Part shown: piece after piece, positions 24,014 to 37,400 of the stretch
How the letters are laid out: the number at the start of each line of letters is the position of its first letter
Numbering within the stretch: the first letter of the stretch is position 1
Assembly (NCBI GenBank): GCA_020055645.1
Contig: CM034546.1
Coordinates: 90,706,001 to 90,770,000, forward strand
Length of the DNA: 64,000 bases
Direction: 5' to 3'
From: Tomocerus qinae
Lineage: Eukaryota; Arthropoda; Collembola; Entomobryomorpha; Tomoceridae
Notes under the pieces: generated by a model
Told to the model about the DNA's origin: nothing
Database searches by the model: none
The model's input: only the letters and a program-made list of their open reading frames with translations
Translations under genes and position numbers: made by a program

Positions 24014-24440
24014 CGGTATCCTATCCATCTCTCAAAACACCAAACGTTAGAATACCACAACGCAACAGCTCAAAAGACTAAAACTCAACAAACAAAATCA
24101 TGATTAGAACCTTTCTTACAAATAAAATTAACTTTTCTTTTCATTTTAATCGCTTTAAAACATTAAACTTTCACTTTACGCACTTCATACAAGTAATGAT
24201 AATTTTCTTTAACTTTATTATACCTACTGTTTCTTCATTCCTGGGCTTACACTTTTCATCACAAAATCAAATCATCATTTTTCTTTATATTTCACTCACA
24301 AATAAATAATATTTCATTTTAATCAACTAATATCAAATAAACTTTTTCTTTTCAAAATCAAACTTTCATTTCAGTTTGTTTTAATGCACTTCACTCAACT
24401 CAACACATTTACTATAATTAACTCTCTATTCTATTTATAC

Positions 24441-24541
24441 TAGCCTGGGATAACTCACTCGTATTTTCCTACAGGTCAAACTCTTCTTTAACACTATTTA
24501 TTGATAGCCTGGGATAACTCACTCGTATTTTCCTTCAGGTC
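24441..24541. repeat. Twofold direct repeat with 64-bp period
   Basis: A 37-bp unit beginning TAGCCTGGGATAACTCACTC occurs at 24,441-24,477 and again at 24,505-24,541 with one difference. Confidence 0.85.
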
Positions 24542-24849
24542 TATTTCTCACACTATGCTCTCATATTTCCTAAATATAGTAAGTTAACACTCATATTTTT
24601 TAGCAAATTCACAAACAATTATCATCGCAAAACCCGGATCGAAACCCTTGTACATCAGTTTATTCCTTACGTGTATAACTTTATGATGACCCTTTCTGTT
24701 TCTCCTAAAAATATTTGTGCTTCCAAACCTCAACCTCTGGATAATTTCTGACTCAAAATTATACCTAGGGTCCCTGCAATAACTAAATTATTCTCATAGA
24801 ATCCTGACTCAGAATCTATTTTTCATTTTTAAAACTAAATATTCTTTTC

Positions 24850-25055
24850 CCCCTACCGGTTTCCTACTAGCACAAATAATTCACATTATCGCGAATATTA
24901 CCATAGGCTTATTTCGGAACCGACAGACAGAATTAACTCACTTAATTATAATTTATATTATGACTTACTCCCTCCCGGTATCTTTAGCACGAATGATTCA
25001 CTATATCATGAACATTTCCTAGGCCATTTAAGAATCCCGACAGACAGTAGTTTCT
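24850..25055. repeat. Diverged twofold repeat inside the LARD-like element
   Basis: Two related ~78-bp units start with CCTACCGGT and CCTCCCGGT. Both run through a TAGCAC, a GATTCA/AATTCA, and a shared end CCGACAGACAG. They lie about 120 bp apart. Confidence 0.65.
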
Positions 25056-26502
25056 CTTAAAAACTATATGCACTTCTCCTTTCCAAAACAACAAAAACAC
25101 ATAAATCCTTCATTAAACTCGTCAGTTAACTAGGATTTCATATCAACCATAGCAGATACTTACTTCTATTTTCCACACATTTCATTCCCATTGGCATTTT
25201 TACTAGAACCAAATCAACTTTCTAAAACAAAAACAATTCTTTTAATTATATCTGGTGGTTAATTAGTCACATTGCGAGTCAAGCTAATTTCATTAACAGG
25301 GAATTATGCGATTTTATAACTCAACGAAGATTGTTAGTATTATTTTTTTAACAAAAACAAAAGATGTTAGTCAGATCCCATGGTCGGTGGTAAGCTAATA
25401 CCGAATTTTCGACCGGACCGTATCAGTACAGCCTTAGCCCAATGGCAATTGCCACGGCGACAGGGCTAAAAGATTCCAACGGGCGTAATGAATTAACACC
25501 GAATTTTACCCGAGGGTCTCCCATCTTAGAAGGTACTATTGAAATATACAATTACTATATAATGAGTTATCGCCCCTTTTGATATCGTTGTGACCCGTTT
25601 TCAATGTTCACACCATTATAAAATCAAAAACATTTTAATGCCAACACAACTTTTATGCTTCAAACTTACTTTCTGCATCGCTAGGTTATTTTAGGAAATC
25701 AATTAGAAAGTAGAGTGCTAAAAAGGATTTATTATTTGTTAGTGCAACTGTCTTCTGTCGCTTTTCTATCTACTTTGAAATAATAAAATTCAGTTAGACT
25801 CAACTCATTTAGCCACCCTCTATTCTATTCCCTTTCCTATGAATTTTAATTCAAATTGTCCAATTGTTAATCTATTTATCTCAACAAATCAAAACTAATG
25901 AAAATCAACTCAACTTAACACTCTAAAAACTCATACTCAAACTCAATTATAAATACATTTTCTCAATATCTTCACAAAATTCAAAACCAACTTTACCAAA
26001 AATCAGTATTACTCAGTATTTGCCCATTATTCGAAACAGTAGTTATCTCTCCTTCTATTCAACCAAATCAAAATAACAAATAATATTAAACTTTTCCACA
26101 ATTAAACTCAAAATTGAGCTTTTTAAATAATTATAAACCAATCCTCAAATTAATTAATTGGATATCGTACTTGTATGTGTATTCTCCCAACATTCAAACA
26201 AAAATTATTTTATACCCACAAAACACCATATTATACACCATGCTATCAACCATCATAAAATATTGCCCCATAATTTTTAATTTCATTTTAACTTCCAATT
26301 CAATTTAAATTCAATTCAAACAAAACCCAAAGATAAACTCAAAATATTTTCAAGATCAATTTTTCAACTTCCCACTTCAATTTAACTCCAAATTCAAAAT
26401 TCCAAATCAAACCAATCATTTCAACCAAAAATATTAAATCAAAATCAAAAAATTCAAAAAGAGAAATAGAAATAAATGAAAACCCAATATCCCAATGAGT
26501 AG

Positions 26503-26775
26503 TTAAACCATTTGTCCAAAGACAAGTTCCTCCTCGTCGTCACTCTTCATGGCTCCCTCTTCAACTTTTCTATCCGATGTCGTCGTCTCGAGGAGCACCA
26601 TCATTCCCCGTGTGTTCACTCTTGCTCCGTCTCTTGACGACTCCCCCCTCCTCATTAAGAGTCGCGCCATCGTTACCATGGCCATCACCACGATTGTCGT
26701 CTCCATGGCAACGAGAATTATCCTCAATGTCATACATCTTGTCGTAAACAAAAAGGTTAGCTCACAAAAAAACAA
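26503..26775. other. GC-richer island in the LARD-like interior
   Basis: This ~270-bp stretch is clearly richer in G and C than the surrounding AT/C-biased interior and is open on both strands (about 90 codons minus, 100 codons plus). A third minus frame starting at an ATG reads a hydrophilic, Asp/Asn/Gly-rich peptide. No domain is recognised in any frame. It may be a coding remnant or captured sequence, but it cannot be assigned. Confidence 0.4.
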
Positions 26776-27657
26776 ATTAGGATTAATTTATGTACACAAA
26801 TTTAATGCTTATCTACTAGTTTCAACTCCCCCTAAAATTATCATATCATAAACATAGATATTATTTAAACATGTATCATACTCAACCTTCAACTTTTTAG
26901 TATGGTTATAGGCTCATTCTTATTTCTAATCTCAAATCAATTTAAATATAACCAGTCATTGCCACTAATTAAGATTCATAGGCGTCCTTTTTGGCTCATT
27001 AGAGATCTATTTCCTTCTTTTTGACTTTAACTCAAAGTCAAAAGGAAGATAAGACAGAAAAGTTTAAGTCTCAGACTGTCGCCATGAATTACAATATGGC
27101 CATCGCTTAGCATACAAGAGTTAGAACAACGTCCCGTATCTATCCACCGGGTAATAGAAAGTACTATTACTATTGAATCATCAATTTGGGGCAAAATAAG
27201 AAAATTCAGAAAATTTTGCCAGAGTTCTGGTTAAGAAATGGACATTTAGCTTAGTTAGAAATGCTGCAAACTGTACTTCAACAACTTTAATTGGAAGTAC
27301 CGTACTCACTGCGGTTCACGCATGAACTCAGTGCTGGTACGAAATAGAATTCAATTTTCCCAAAAAAAATATACGCGCATAATAATTTTTAGTACAATTT
27401 GACTTTGAAAAACACAAAAATCGGTATTCTAACAGAAGTACCTATAAAGTGTCGTATACTCAAAATGTATCACGACTCACCGTGCACTCGATGCAATGCA
27501 CATGTCTATGTTGCAACCAACAAAAATGCTATAAAATACACCCCTTGATTTTTAATAGAAATTCAACTCCCCTTAATTATATGATTTTATGCTCCCATAA
27601 ATCATTTTAAACCATAGCATAATTATTTTAACCAGAATAACCGAAGTTATAGTCAGT

Positions 27658-27729
27658 TACGCACATCTCCCCTTACACAAACTCATTTTGTCCTCAAAAT
27701 CCGCAATTTTTGCGTAATTCGGTACACAC
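27658..27729 (-). pseudogene. Relic resembling the C-terminal tail of Ty3/gypsy Pol
   Basis: A minus-strand frame ends ...KIADFEDKMSLCKGRCA before a stop. Many Ty3/gypsy polyproteins end with an (N/D)FGDEISLRGG-like tail just after integrase, and the resemblance is clear though short. It lies only about 320-400 bases from the 5' LTR. That suggests nearly all gag-pol was deleted, leaving the polyprotein tail and a long 3' non-coding region. This rests on one short motif, so confidence is moderate. Confidence 0.45.
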
Positions 27730-28051
27730 ATCGGTCTTATAATATATGTAGAAAACCCATTAACAATGACCGAATGAAAATAACCCCTTTTAAAATTTAC
27801 TATTCGATTTTAACCCCATTAAATCAAAATTGCAAGAATCGAAAATTGACGACACTGACCACACTCCGCCCATTCAACAATCAAACCCGTTCAAAAACCC
27901 CAAAAAACTGCTTCATGCATAATTTGTTCCCATTCTCATCATAATTGATATTAACTCAAAATTTGTAAATTGATTTCTGTGACTTACGTGTCCCGTGTGA
28001 CGAACGTTGATCCGAAAAGCAGTCCCCAAAGACGAAAACGAATCCGAATCT

Positions 28052-28422
28052 TGTCAAGTTAGGCTGGGACTTGGGAATGATGCGACCTCAGATAGTAGAG
28101 CTGGCACGGTTGCCTTTGGTCTGCTCTCACGGACACTTCATGCACCTACCCGGGTACTAGTAAGCCAGTAAACCATCTCCCGAAAACCACCACGAATCCA
28201 GAATAAGAGATGACTTTATTTGACTGCATGCTCAAGGCATGCTCATGACTCAATGTCTCTCAGCATACTGTCTACATGGCGGCTTGTTCTTCGCCTTTTT
28301 TTCTGGTCGTCTCTGCTCTATCTTGAGCAATCCCATCCACCACTTGCGTGGATGTCTGTGATTGGTCAAGGAACAGCAGAGCCGCCAGTCACAATATATT
28401 TAAATGATATTCCCACATGACA
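28052..28422 (-). repeat. 5' LTR of the LARD-like element
   Basis: This 371-bp LTR matches 23,175-23,545 apart from a small cluster of differences near 28,063-28,082. It is flanked by GTTG (28,423-28,426). Confidence 0.9.
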
Positions 28423-28426
28423 GTTG
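28423..28426. repeat. Target-site duplication GTTG, right copy
   Basis: Matches 23,171-23,174. Confidence 0.75.
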
Positions 28427-31400
28427 CTACCAATCACATACAAGTGGCCTAAAATAAAAACTTAATTTTTAATTATCTCTTAATTTACCTTTACGCCTCG
28501 TAACAGACTAAAAGAGCATGTTATCAATCAGTCAATTTCTACAAAGATGATATTATAGAGGGTACTGAAGTCATTAATTTTCCACTCCTATGGAATTGTG
28601 AATTTCTAGGAAGTGCTTAGTGAAAATGTGGGTAAGAAAAGGAAATCCTACCAAAAGGAACATAACTACTTAACTCAAAAGGGACAGAGGGAACCACAAA
28701 AGGGCAAAGTATTGAAATTTTGCCATTATAATTAGCGGACACAATAGAAGAGGCATTTGCCGGTTGCATAGGCATTAGGTACTTGGAACTTAGGTAAATA
28801 CTAGTGTACATGGATTTTGGTTTAATATTCAGTGTTCGCCTGTATGAGCATGAGATGCACTATTACTATTCTGATTCCAGCACAGCTGGTAGATTGGTAT
28901 TTTGTAGGAGGCTAGTGTGTAGGTTAACTAACAATTCAAGTGAAGAGAGTATGGGGTTTAGATAGCTGATAGGGATGCACATAGCATCGAGAGAGCTACT
29001 TCAATTCTGGCCTGGTCTACTATTTCTGCTAAATGTCTGGCCAGGAAATGGGAAATTAATCCTGAGATCGTCTTCGACACTAATTGGACCTCCCACCTCT
29101 TCACGCTCCATTTCATTTGTGCTCCCCATTTACTCGGTGCTTCTCAATTTCATTTGAGTTTCACTGCCGCTTCTCAACTGTTACAGCTACAGCAACTACT
29201 TCGAATAATAGCTATACTATACAATAAGTCTCGACTGGAGATCATTTTCCTTTTCAAAGACGTTCTTTCTGCTAGACCTAAGCTATGGCGATAGAGAAAG
29301 AAAAGAAGGAAGTAGAACATAAGAACTAAGTAAGTAACTAAGTAAGTTTTCTACTCTTCCGTGCCAGCCAGCCCAAATCTAACCAGCTCAGGCAGCCTAC
29401 CTCTTATTTTCACTTCTTCCCGTCATCAGGCAGGGTTAAAATTTTGGGTTTTACTCCCAGCAGAAACCCATCGTAGTCTTTCCGAAAGTTTATCTTATCG
29501 TTAACCTAGCTTTATGAGGTTGAAAATTAAAATATAAATTAATTTCTACTTATTACTATTTATCTGTTTTAATTTCAGCTCATAAATCCTGTTTATTAAT
29601 GCCCGTTGATCACCGTCATAACTGGGTAAAAGTTAAGTGGTAGTTTTAGACGAAAATACCCAAGAAATTGAAGACCCTTGTTCACACTCAGACACTATTG
29701 AATACAATATTGCGTAGCCATAAGCTACCTATTAAATTGGCTGAATGAAATTGTCTGGTGTGTTCCGTGTGGCCTGCTGGCACTGTGAAAGATGTATGTA
29801 ACACTCTGAACCAAGAAAGAGGTGATTTAGTACTCAGTTGAATAAGAGAACCAGATATACCAATAACGATATGTTATGAGAAAAGGAAGAACAAAAAGTC
29901 AAGTGAGGAAAATCAGGCCAAACGAAAATAAAGAGAAGCAAACCAGAAAATCATGAGATGAGGTAAAGTTGTCAGGTCAGAGAAGGTGAACTGAACAGTG
30001 AACCGATGCTGTAGGTAGGCACTAAAATAGAAGTGCTTGAGGTAACAAAAGGAAACTGCATGGGCTGGTTTGCAGAAACGGGTTGGTTGGCTGGATGGAT
30101 GATTCTAACGTAGATCTTGGAAATATTATAGGGTCATGTTCCAGCGGTCGTGTCGACTGAAATGAAAACGAACGTGGCTGATAAACTTTCCCTTTTACAC
30201 TTCCCAAAGCACAAATTCCAGTCCATTTATTTTCATTTATATTTAATACTTGAGCTAAGCACGATCGGGTGATAAAAGTTCCATCCTATCGACTGGTAGA
30301 CAAGCCTAGCTAGACTTCTTTCTTTGCAACGAGGCTCTCTGTAGCTATATAGTAGCTATGTATAACATAAGAAACCCATGAAAAACGGCTTGGTATAAGT
30401 AGAACAGAATATTAGCTACAATATTATTCTTCTTGACTTGTCTGTAAATAGAGGTAGGTGTAACGGGAAATACGGAGCTACTAGACATAGACAGGTTATA
30501 GGTGATTCGTGCAAGCGACTGGATGAAAGTGTAAAAGTTGAAGAAAATGGAAAACAGAATTCAAGAGTCTAAATTCTGTTCCCTCTTCACTTTTATTTCA
30601 TGTTATGTAGCACGGAAAATGTAACAGTTATTTTCACTCTTTGACATGACAGCCTGATTTTGATTTTCTTTGTTTTTCCTTGAAACTCTCTCTGGGAAGG
30701 AGTGACGCCCCCAGGAAATGCTGGTGGCTAGATATGCTACATTAAAAGACGAAAGAAGTTTTCTCGCTCTCAACTATTGTCGTGTCATGTCAGGTTACAC
30801 TGTTGCTATTCTCGTTGTACGCGAGTTTTCTCCTTGAAGGCGTGATGTGTGACATGACGTTCGTCAACTGAAACATGACATGACAACTATCCTTTTATTT
30901 CACTACTAGCTTGTAGATTGCATTTGGTCGCATAAAACCTAATGGCTGTATTCTTCTGGCAAAATAGTAAGTCAGGACATGTCGTAGGATTGAACCTATA
31001 TTTCATAAAGGTAAGAAGATCCCTAAATCGTTCATTGAACTACTTGCAACCTTTTCCTTGGTATTGCCTAGACTTGTCTTCTTGGGCACCAAACGAAAAC
31101 TGAGCGCTGTAGTCGACTGCACAGATAACGATAAGGGATCAAGTTGCAGTACAAGTTGACATATTCAATTTCCGTTTGAAGTCTGTTGTGAGTTGAAGCT
31201 CTCAAATTGGATCCGATCCACTCAACATCAACAATAATGTGGAATTTGATTCAAGGGAAGCTGAACGTAACGTTCTTTAGGTAACACCATGATACATACA
31301 TTGCGCGTGTATGTACGATGACCGGATTGAATGAAGTGAATTGGAGCAGGAGGAAAAAAGAAAACCAAGTGCCTTCACTTTCCTACGATCGTCTGTCCTT

Positions 31401-34400
31401 GTCTACAATCTGTCCTCTACACATACGACTCAAGTCAATTTCAATACCAACCTACCATTTTCCCCAAAAATCTCTTTGAAAACGGAAAGAATGACGGTTT
31501 GTGTTGAGAAGCCCAAATTTGTAGTTAGGACCTATAACAGCATTGTGTACCAACGTATGTCGTAATGCACCACAGTCGTTTATAGGGGAAATCAAATAAA
31601 AGGCTTAGTATCGTATGTAGTAGCATTTGTTGAAGGAACGTGTGATTTATTTTTGCTGTTGTAAGTACATAACGTAAGTACAAACGACAATCTCCTTTCG
31701 CGAAACCCATTTTGATTCTGACAGAGCTTGTGTTTGTTTAAAAAATGAAAGTGAACGAGGACAGATAAGTAGAGGCTACACGTCCATGTCACGAGTCAAG
31801 GAAGTTAAGTTAGGAAACAATTCGGATTTTTAACAATGTGATTTCTATTGCTATGTACACATTCAGAGCATGTTACGTTCAATGGACGAATTTTCTCTTT
31901 GATCTTGTCCAAGAGTCAGATTTCAATCGGACATGCCGACAAGCAAAATAAAGCAAAATAGAAGATGTCAACATAATTCAAAGAGCATGTCTGCATTCGA
32001 ACAAAATATAGACAGCAAGATCTGAAACGAAGATTCGTCTAGAATTCTCTCAAAATAACCAGGTAGATTTTATAGTAGCTACGATATTGTAGAGCTACTT
32101 ATACTGCATTAAAGGATATCCTGGAGATATAAGCAGCTCTGGTTTCACAATAAATGATGAAGTAGGAGGAAATTGTCCAAATGGCCTAACAATAGTCTAA
32201 AAACATCCAGGTAGTACACAGAATAAATGAGTTTGACACGGAGGGTAAAGAAAGTGGGCAGAACCATGGAGAAGATGAGTCCCATTATGTAATCTGAATT
32301 GGATGACAGGATTGTATTTTGAGTTAGACTTGACTTGTGTACTACATCTACTTAAATACAAATCTAGCTAGGGAGATAGCGTATACATTTAATACCTAGA
32401 TAGGCCTTATTGTGCTCAGCTTAAACCTCCCTTTGATTTCGCTGCTCCATTGTAGTAGGCTAAGTTGAGCGACTTGGACTAACGTCGACTTAGGTTGACT
32501 GGTGGATGTTGGCTTAAAAGCTTCACATGGCATAACACAAATGAAGGTGCGTGACAGAAGGAAATTGAATTGTGCACTTGACATCAAATAATTCCATTTC
32601 TGGAACTCTGAAAGTCCATGATGACACACTTCAATTCAAGTCGGAACGGCTAAATGCACCTCATTCATCTCTACAGGCAAGTCCAAGCCAGACACTCGCT
32701 TCACTCAACTCAGCCTTTAGGAAGCCAACTCTCAAATACATACTATAAATAATGGATAATACTAATACCAATACAAAATCCTCGGAAACACTTCTGGCAA
32801 GAGTTTTCCTTGTGTTTTCCTCTTCCAATGAATCTCATCCCTTATCCCCAATCCAGACGCTTACTTTTCTATTTCTGAATTTTTCACTTTCAATATGCAA
32901 ACTTTATCTTTAGCATCTTGGAAATGTTTTCCAGGGGATTTCTGTTCTGAGTGACTATCTCCTTTACGTATCTCCTACTCTGTCTCTCTCCAATGGGTAA
33001 GTAAGCAGAAAGTAAAGGTAAAGTGACTGCATACAGGGGACCAACTACATCTCGGAAGTATAAATGTATGTGAGAAGCAAACCACGAAATCGGATGCAAC
33101 TATACCACATGCACACAGAAGAACTTTCAAGCCAAGCTACGGTTCTTTCCACTACAAACACAAGTATGTACTTCACTGCTCGGCTAACTGGAATTCAACT
33201 CCATGTTCATGTCAGTTTACTTAAACTGAGATGCTTGCACTGCCCACACTACCATGTGTACCCTGCCTACCAGAAGGGAATCTCTTGCCATTCACCCTGC
33301 TACTAACCAAGTATATTAGCACTACTAGTAACAGGAAGGGAATATAGACAGGAGAAATCTATAAAAGAGTTCTCCTTTACATATTATCCAGTTCTGAAAT
33401 ATTTTCCCACTTTAACCTAACCTTGTTCCTTATTACATTCCCAGTAATTCTGCGAAAATGAAAGCATTCATCTATCGCTATCTATCCTATCCTCCGGAAA
33501 ATCGAAGCCGATCCAATCTACCTTGTGCCGTCATCAAAATATCTATCTACGTGAATGTAGGAAGTATACTTTGTCTATCTATCTGCATGGAAAGTTTTTC
33601 GTTGGCAGCGTAAGCCAAGACAAACGGACAGGACGACTGTTGCCAAAGTAAGGAAGCATTCTCCAGCAAAAGGCTAAGCTGTCGGTATCTTCCTCTTTAT
33701 TATATGTGCTCGCAGAAAGTGGAAACGAGTTTCCCTGTAAAAAATCCAGAAAAAACCAAGAGAAAGCCCAAATTGAGTTGCAAACTTGGATCGGATTGAT
33801 CGAATCTTTCGTCTTCTCACTCACTCACACATCACATCAGTCACTACAGTTACTTCTTTCACGAATCTTCCTGCTTATCCGTTTTTTCTTCCCTTTCCTT
33901 GTTGGTTATCTGCCATTACTTATGGCAGACAAGGATGACTATCACCATGTGTGAAAATGCAAGTACCCTCCTCATAATACCTTCAGAGGAAATACTATAC
34001 CTTTATGGACTACATACATTAACTTTCTTATACCAAACGATAGTATGAAATGCCTAATGCACGTAAAGGTATAGAAAGGGAAGCCAAAAAAGAACTGATT
34101 TTCCTTCCTCTTCGCAGAAAATACTTATGTTATCTTGGGTACTTAGCAGACATCCTTTTTATGAATACCCGAATACGTTCAATGGGCTTCCTATCTTATT
34201 CTGTAAATGTCTACGTAAAATAATACAATACGATGGTATAAGCAAGAAAGTATTCAAATACGAACTGGAACTCCTTTTTCTCAAAAGACAAAATACAAAC
34301 CAGTATGCATATCTCAGTAAATCCGCTCCATGAATGCACATTTACTAGTTTGACATACATATAGGTAAAGTACGGTTGGTTTAGGGAGAAATATATGAGT

Positions 34401-37400
34401 TAAGGAATGAAACTGATATGAAACATATTTTACCATTCTCCTTTGTACGTAATGTAAAGTAGGAAGAAGTTGGAAGTGGAACTGGTGCTTCGTCAAGATA
34501 ACTCGTGTACAATGTAATGTACATACAATTCAGAATGGATTATCCTCAGAAAAGAATGGCACAATGGGGAAGAGACATTTTAAAATGGGGAAGGAAAAAG
34601 TACGGAGGAAAAGACTGCGTGATAAATCATCAGGATAGGCAGACTCATAAAGGTTGTCATTATAGAAAATCAGAAAATATGCCAAAGTTGCCTTGTCCTG
34701 TCGCCTTAAATTGGTGAGCTATAATATGTAACACACATTACATTGCTATTAAGCTCTGCTATAACTCTCCTAGCACACATTACCTAATACTAACTGCGAT
34801 AGTATACTACGTTATCTGAAAACATATTACAGAATTTGCCAGGGCAAAACGAACGGAAGCCAAAATATTATTCAGGCTTCTCATACGATTATGAAAGTAG
34901 GACTGGGCATAGTATGGGCAAGTATAGGAAAGATTGATTCAGTACATGCACTTATGGTATCCGAAAAAGATGCGATAGTGAGAAAGAAAGAAAACTTAGG
35001 TTGCAAAAAGGGAAGGGCAGGGAGAGGATAAAGGTAAAGGAGAGATAGAGAACAAGGTAAGTAAATGTGACCCTAGGGAAGCATCTCAACATCGGAGACA
35101 TTCAACTCAACTGCAAACTCTAACTCGGCGATTCACTTCTCGTCCTTCCATATCAGTAGTGTATTCTGCCAGTAGGCCACGCCAACTCACCATCGCTAAT
35201 ACTCTCGATCACAGACTATGGACGAGAGCAACTTTACTTATTTCCTATTCTCCAAGAGAAAGGAGCAAAAGATACCTACCATGTAGTTATGTTACATCCA
35301 TCCTGCATTTTCTCCCTTGCCCTTTCCTCCTCTTCACTTTCCCCGCACACTTCATTTCAGTACAATGCTCAGTTACCTTTTACTTGACGCAACAACAATC
35401 TACTATTATATACCTACTGTGTCCTGTCACCGTCAAAACATATATAATACATCCTTCTCCATTGTTTCTCATTGTTGGTCTCTCCAATTTTCCCATTACA
35501 GACTGCGTTATCAAATTACATTACGCACATCATTGGAAAAAGCATTCAATGGACGAGCTGAAAATGACCAGCGATAAGATAAAACACAAACTGCCTACTA
35601 ACTTAACTAGAATTGCTTTCGGTCCCATTTTCTCCTGTCTGTCAGAGACTTGATATCACCAGACAAGTTGCAAGTGCACTAGTTAGTCTATGACTTCTCC
35701 CTTGTCACAGATAGAAATCATGACTTTCGTTCAGACTGTGAATCATCTTCACTACTTGTCAGTGTTGTTTTTTATTTTGTCCTGCATTTCCAGCATTACT
35801 TTGGAAATCCCCATATACACGAATATATTATTATGTAGTACCAACCATTTTCGAGGACGGTTTTCCTGAATAGAAATGTAAATACTTTGTAAATTATAAA
35901 ACTTGTCTTCCTGAAAAAATAGACAAGTTAACTATAAAAAAACGAGTTGGCCATTGCGATAATGTACGATGAGAAAAATATAGATCACAATAGTGCTCTA
36001 CTTTACTGGTGGTTAGATATGGCATTTTAATATTTGTACTTTCAACGTTTCAACCAACTCACGTTGCATATGGTATTACGTGGAAAATAATGATTGCAGA
36101 TTGGCCGACTTTCTCTATTATGCAAATGCTAAGTACCTACGTAAATATATTATATTCTTCTAAATCCTTGTAGCTTTGGCTATCTTAGTCAACCCTTTCT
36201 CAGACTAAGACATTTTAACTTAAAGTATTGCGACTCAAAAGCCTATCCAACTTTCTATGCTTTTCTATTTGGTTAGTAGGGATGTGTCTACTAATCCTTT
36301 TGTCTCTATGCTATTAGTTTTCAGCCCTGTCCAAGGAAAGCATATATCTACTTTTGATTAAACTAATGCTGTCTAATGCTAACAAATGTGCTTTGGTTTC
36401 TCTATAGCGAAGTATCATAAGTGGTATACTATGTCTGCCATTCAAAGCTCGGAGTGGTAACAATGGCCCTTTGTGAGCCCATGTCACTTTCCTACAGAGC
36501 GCTATGATTACATATTATAACTTAACGATCAGATATTACAAGTCTTATACTCTTAGTCTGGTAGAATTCGTAGAATGGAATACAAAAGAAGGATTATTTT
36601 AATTAGAGTGACACGAATGAATGAGTGACTGGAATGGTGTGCTTACCTGCTTATACCAAGCACAACTGAAGTAGCTATATGTCTATATGTGTAATGATAA
36701 TGTCTATATAAACGTGACGCCTATGATGGATGTTAGGAAATAATAAATAGGCATGTATATGATGATATGGGGCTATTCGACTTTTCATCGCATTAAGGAT
36801 TACTTACCACAGTGTGTGTGTATTGTATCTGGAATTTGCAGTAATTATGTAATGGACGATCATTGATCGAATAGCCGAGCTTTGTGTGTCTTCCAGTTTG
36901 AGTGACGTGTGCGGAATGAGAATATCCCTTAAAATAACATTTGCCTTGTCATCGTAAAAGCTAAAGATTTTTCTACACAATGAGATTAGTGATACTTACT
37001 AATAGTCAGTGTATCGATTGAATAATTCACAATGCAGACAAAGGGTTTTATGCTAATAAGTACAGGAGGGATTGAAAGAGTTCAATTTCGTCGAGATAAG
37101 TATGCTAACTGTGCGTGTCACGCTACGGAGAGGCATCGTCTATTGAGCATCATCAGCTAGTAGATACAAGATAAGCTGCCAAACCAACAGTAACTTAAAG
37201 TTATACTTGTCTCATAATCTAATTCACTTTGCTATATGCGTTTAGCATACACAGTAGGCACTTATCGCAAGTCTACCACCACTATGGGAATGTGCAGCAA
37301 CATGGCAAGGCAGAGTGAAGTCAAGTGAAGAGTCAAAGGATTTAAGTACATAGAAATAATAGGAACGGGCTGAGCTGAAATGAAAGCTGCTCTGCTGAGT

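Larger units (their letters stand above)
23175..28422 (-). mobile_element. Non-coding LTR retrotransposon (LARD-like, probably Ty3/gypsy-derived)
   Basis: This 5,248-bp element has two 371-bp LTRs starting TGTCA and ending TGACA and a GTTG target duplication. A purine tract beside the left LTR and minus-strand AATAAA signals in the LTRs put it on the minus strand, so the 5' LTR is the right one. The ~4.5-kb interior has no open frame above ~100 codons and no Gag, protease, RT or integrase motif. The one protein-like trace is a short frame at ~27,658-27,729 resembling the end of a Ty3/gypsy polyprotein. Large non-coding interiors between good LTRs define LARD elements. I found no TGG-type primer-binding site after the 5' LTR. 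Confidence 0.85.

Noticed and set aside
27995..28051. Primer-binding site next to the LARD 5' LTR
   Set aside because: The sequence after the LTR (minus strand AGATTCGGATTCG...) does not begin with TGG and does not match a tRNA 3' end. A T-arm-like CGGATTCG match is too short to claim.
35159..35653. 164-codon plus-strand open frame
   Set aside because: Composition reflects CT-rich DNA, with no domain, no splice or promoter context, and an overlapping open frame of similar quality.
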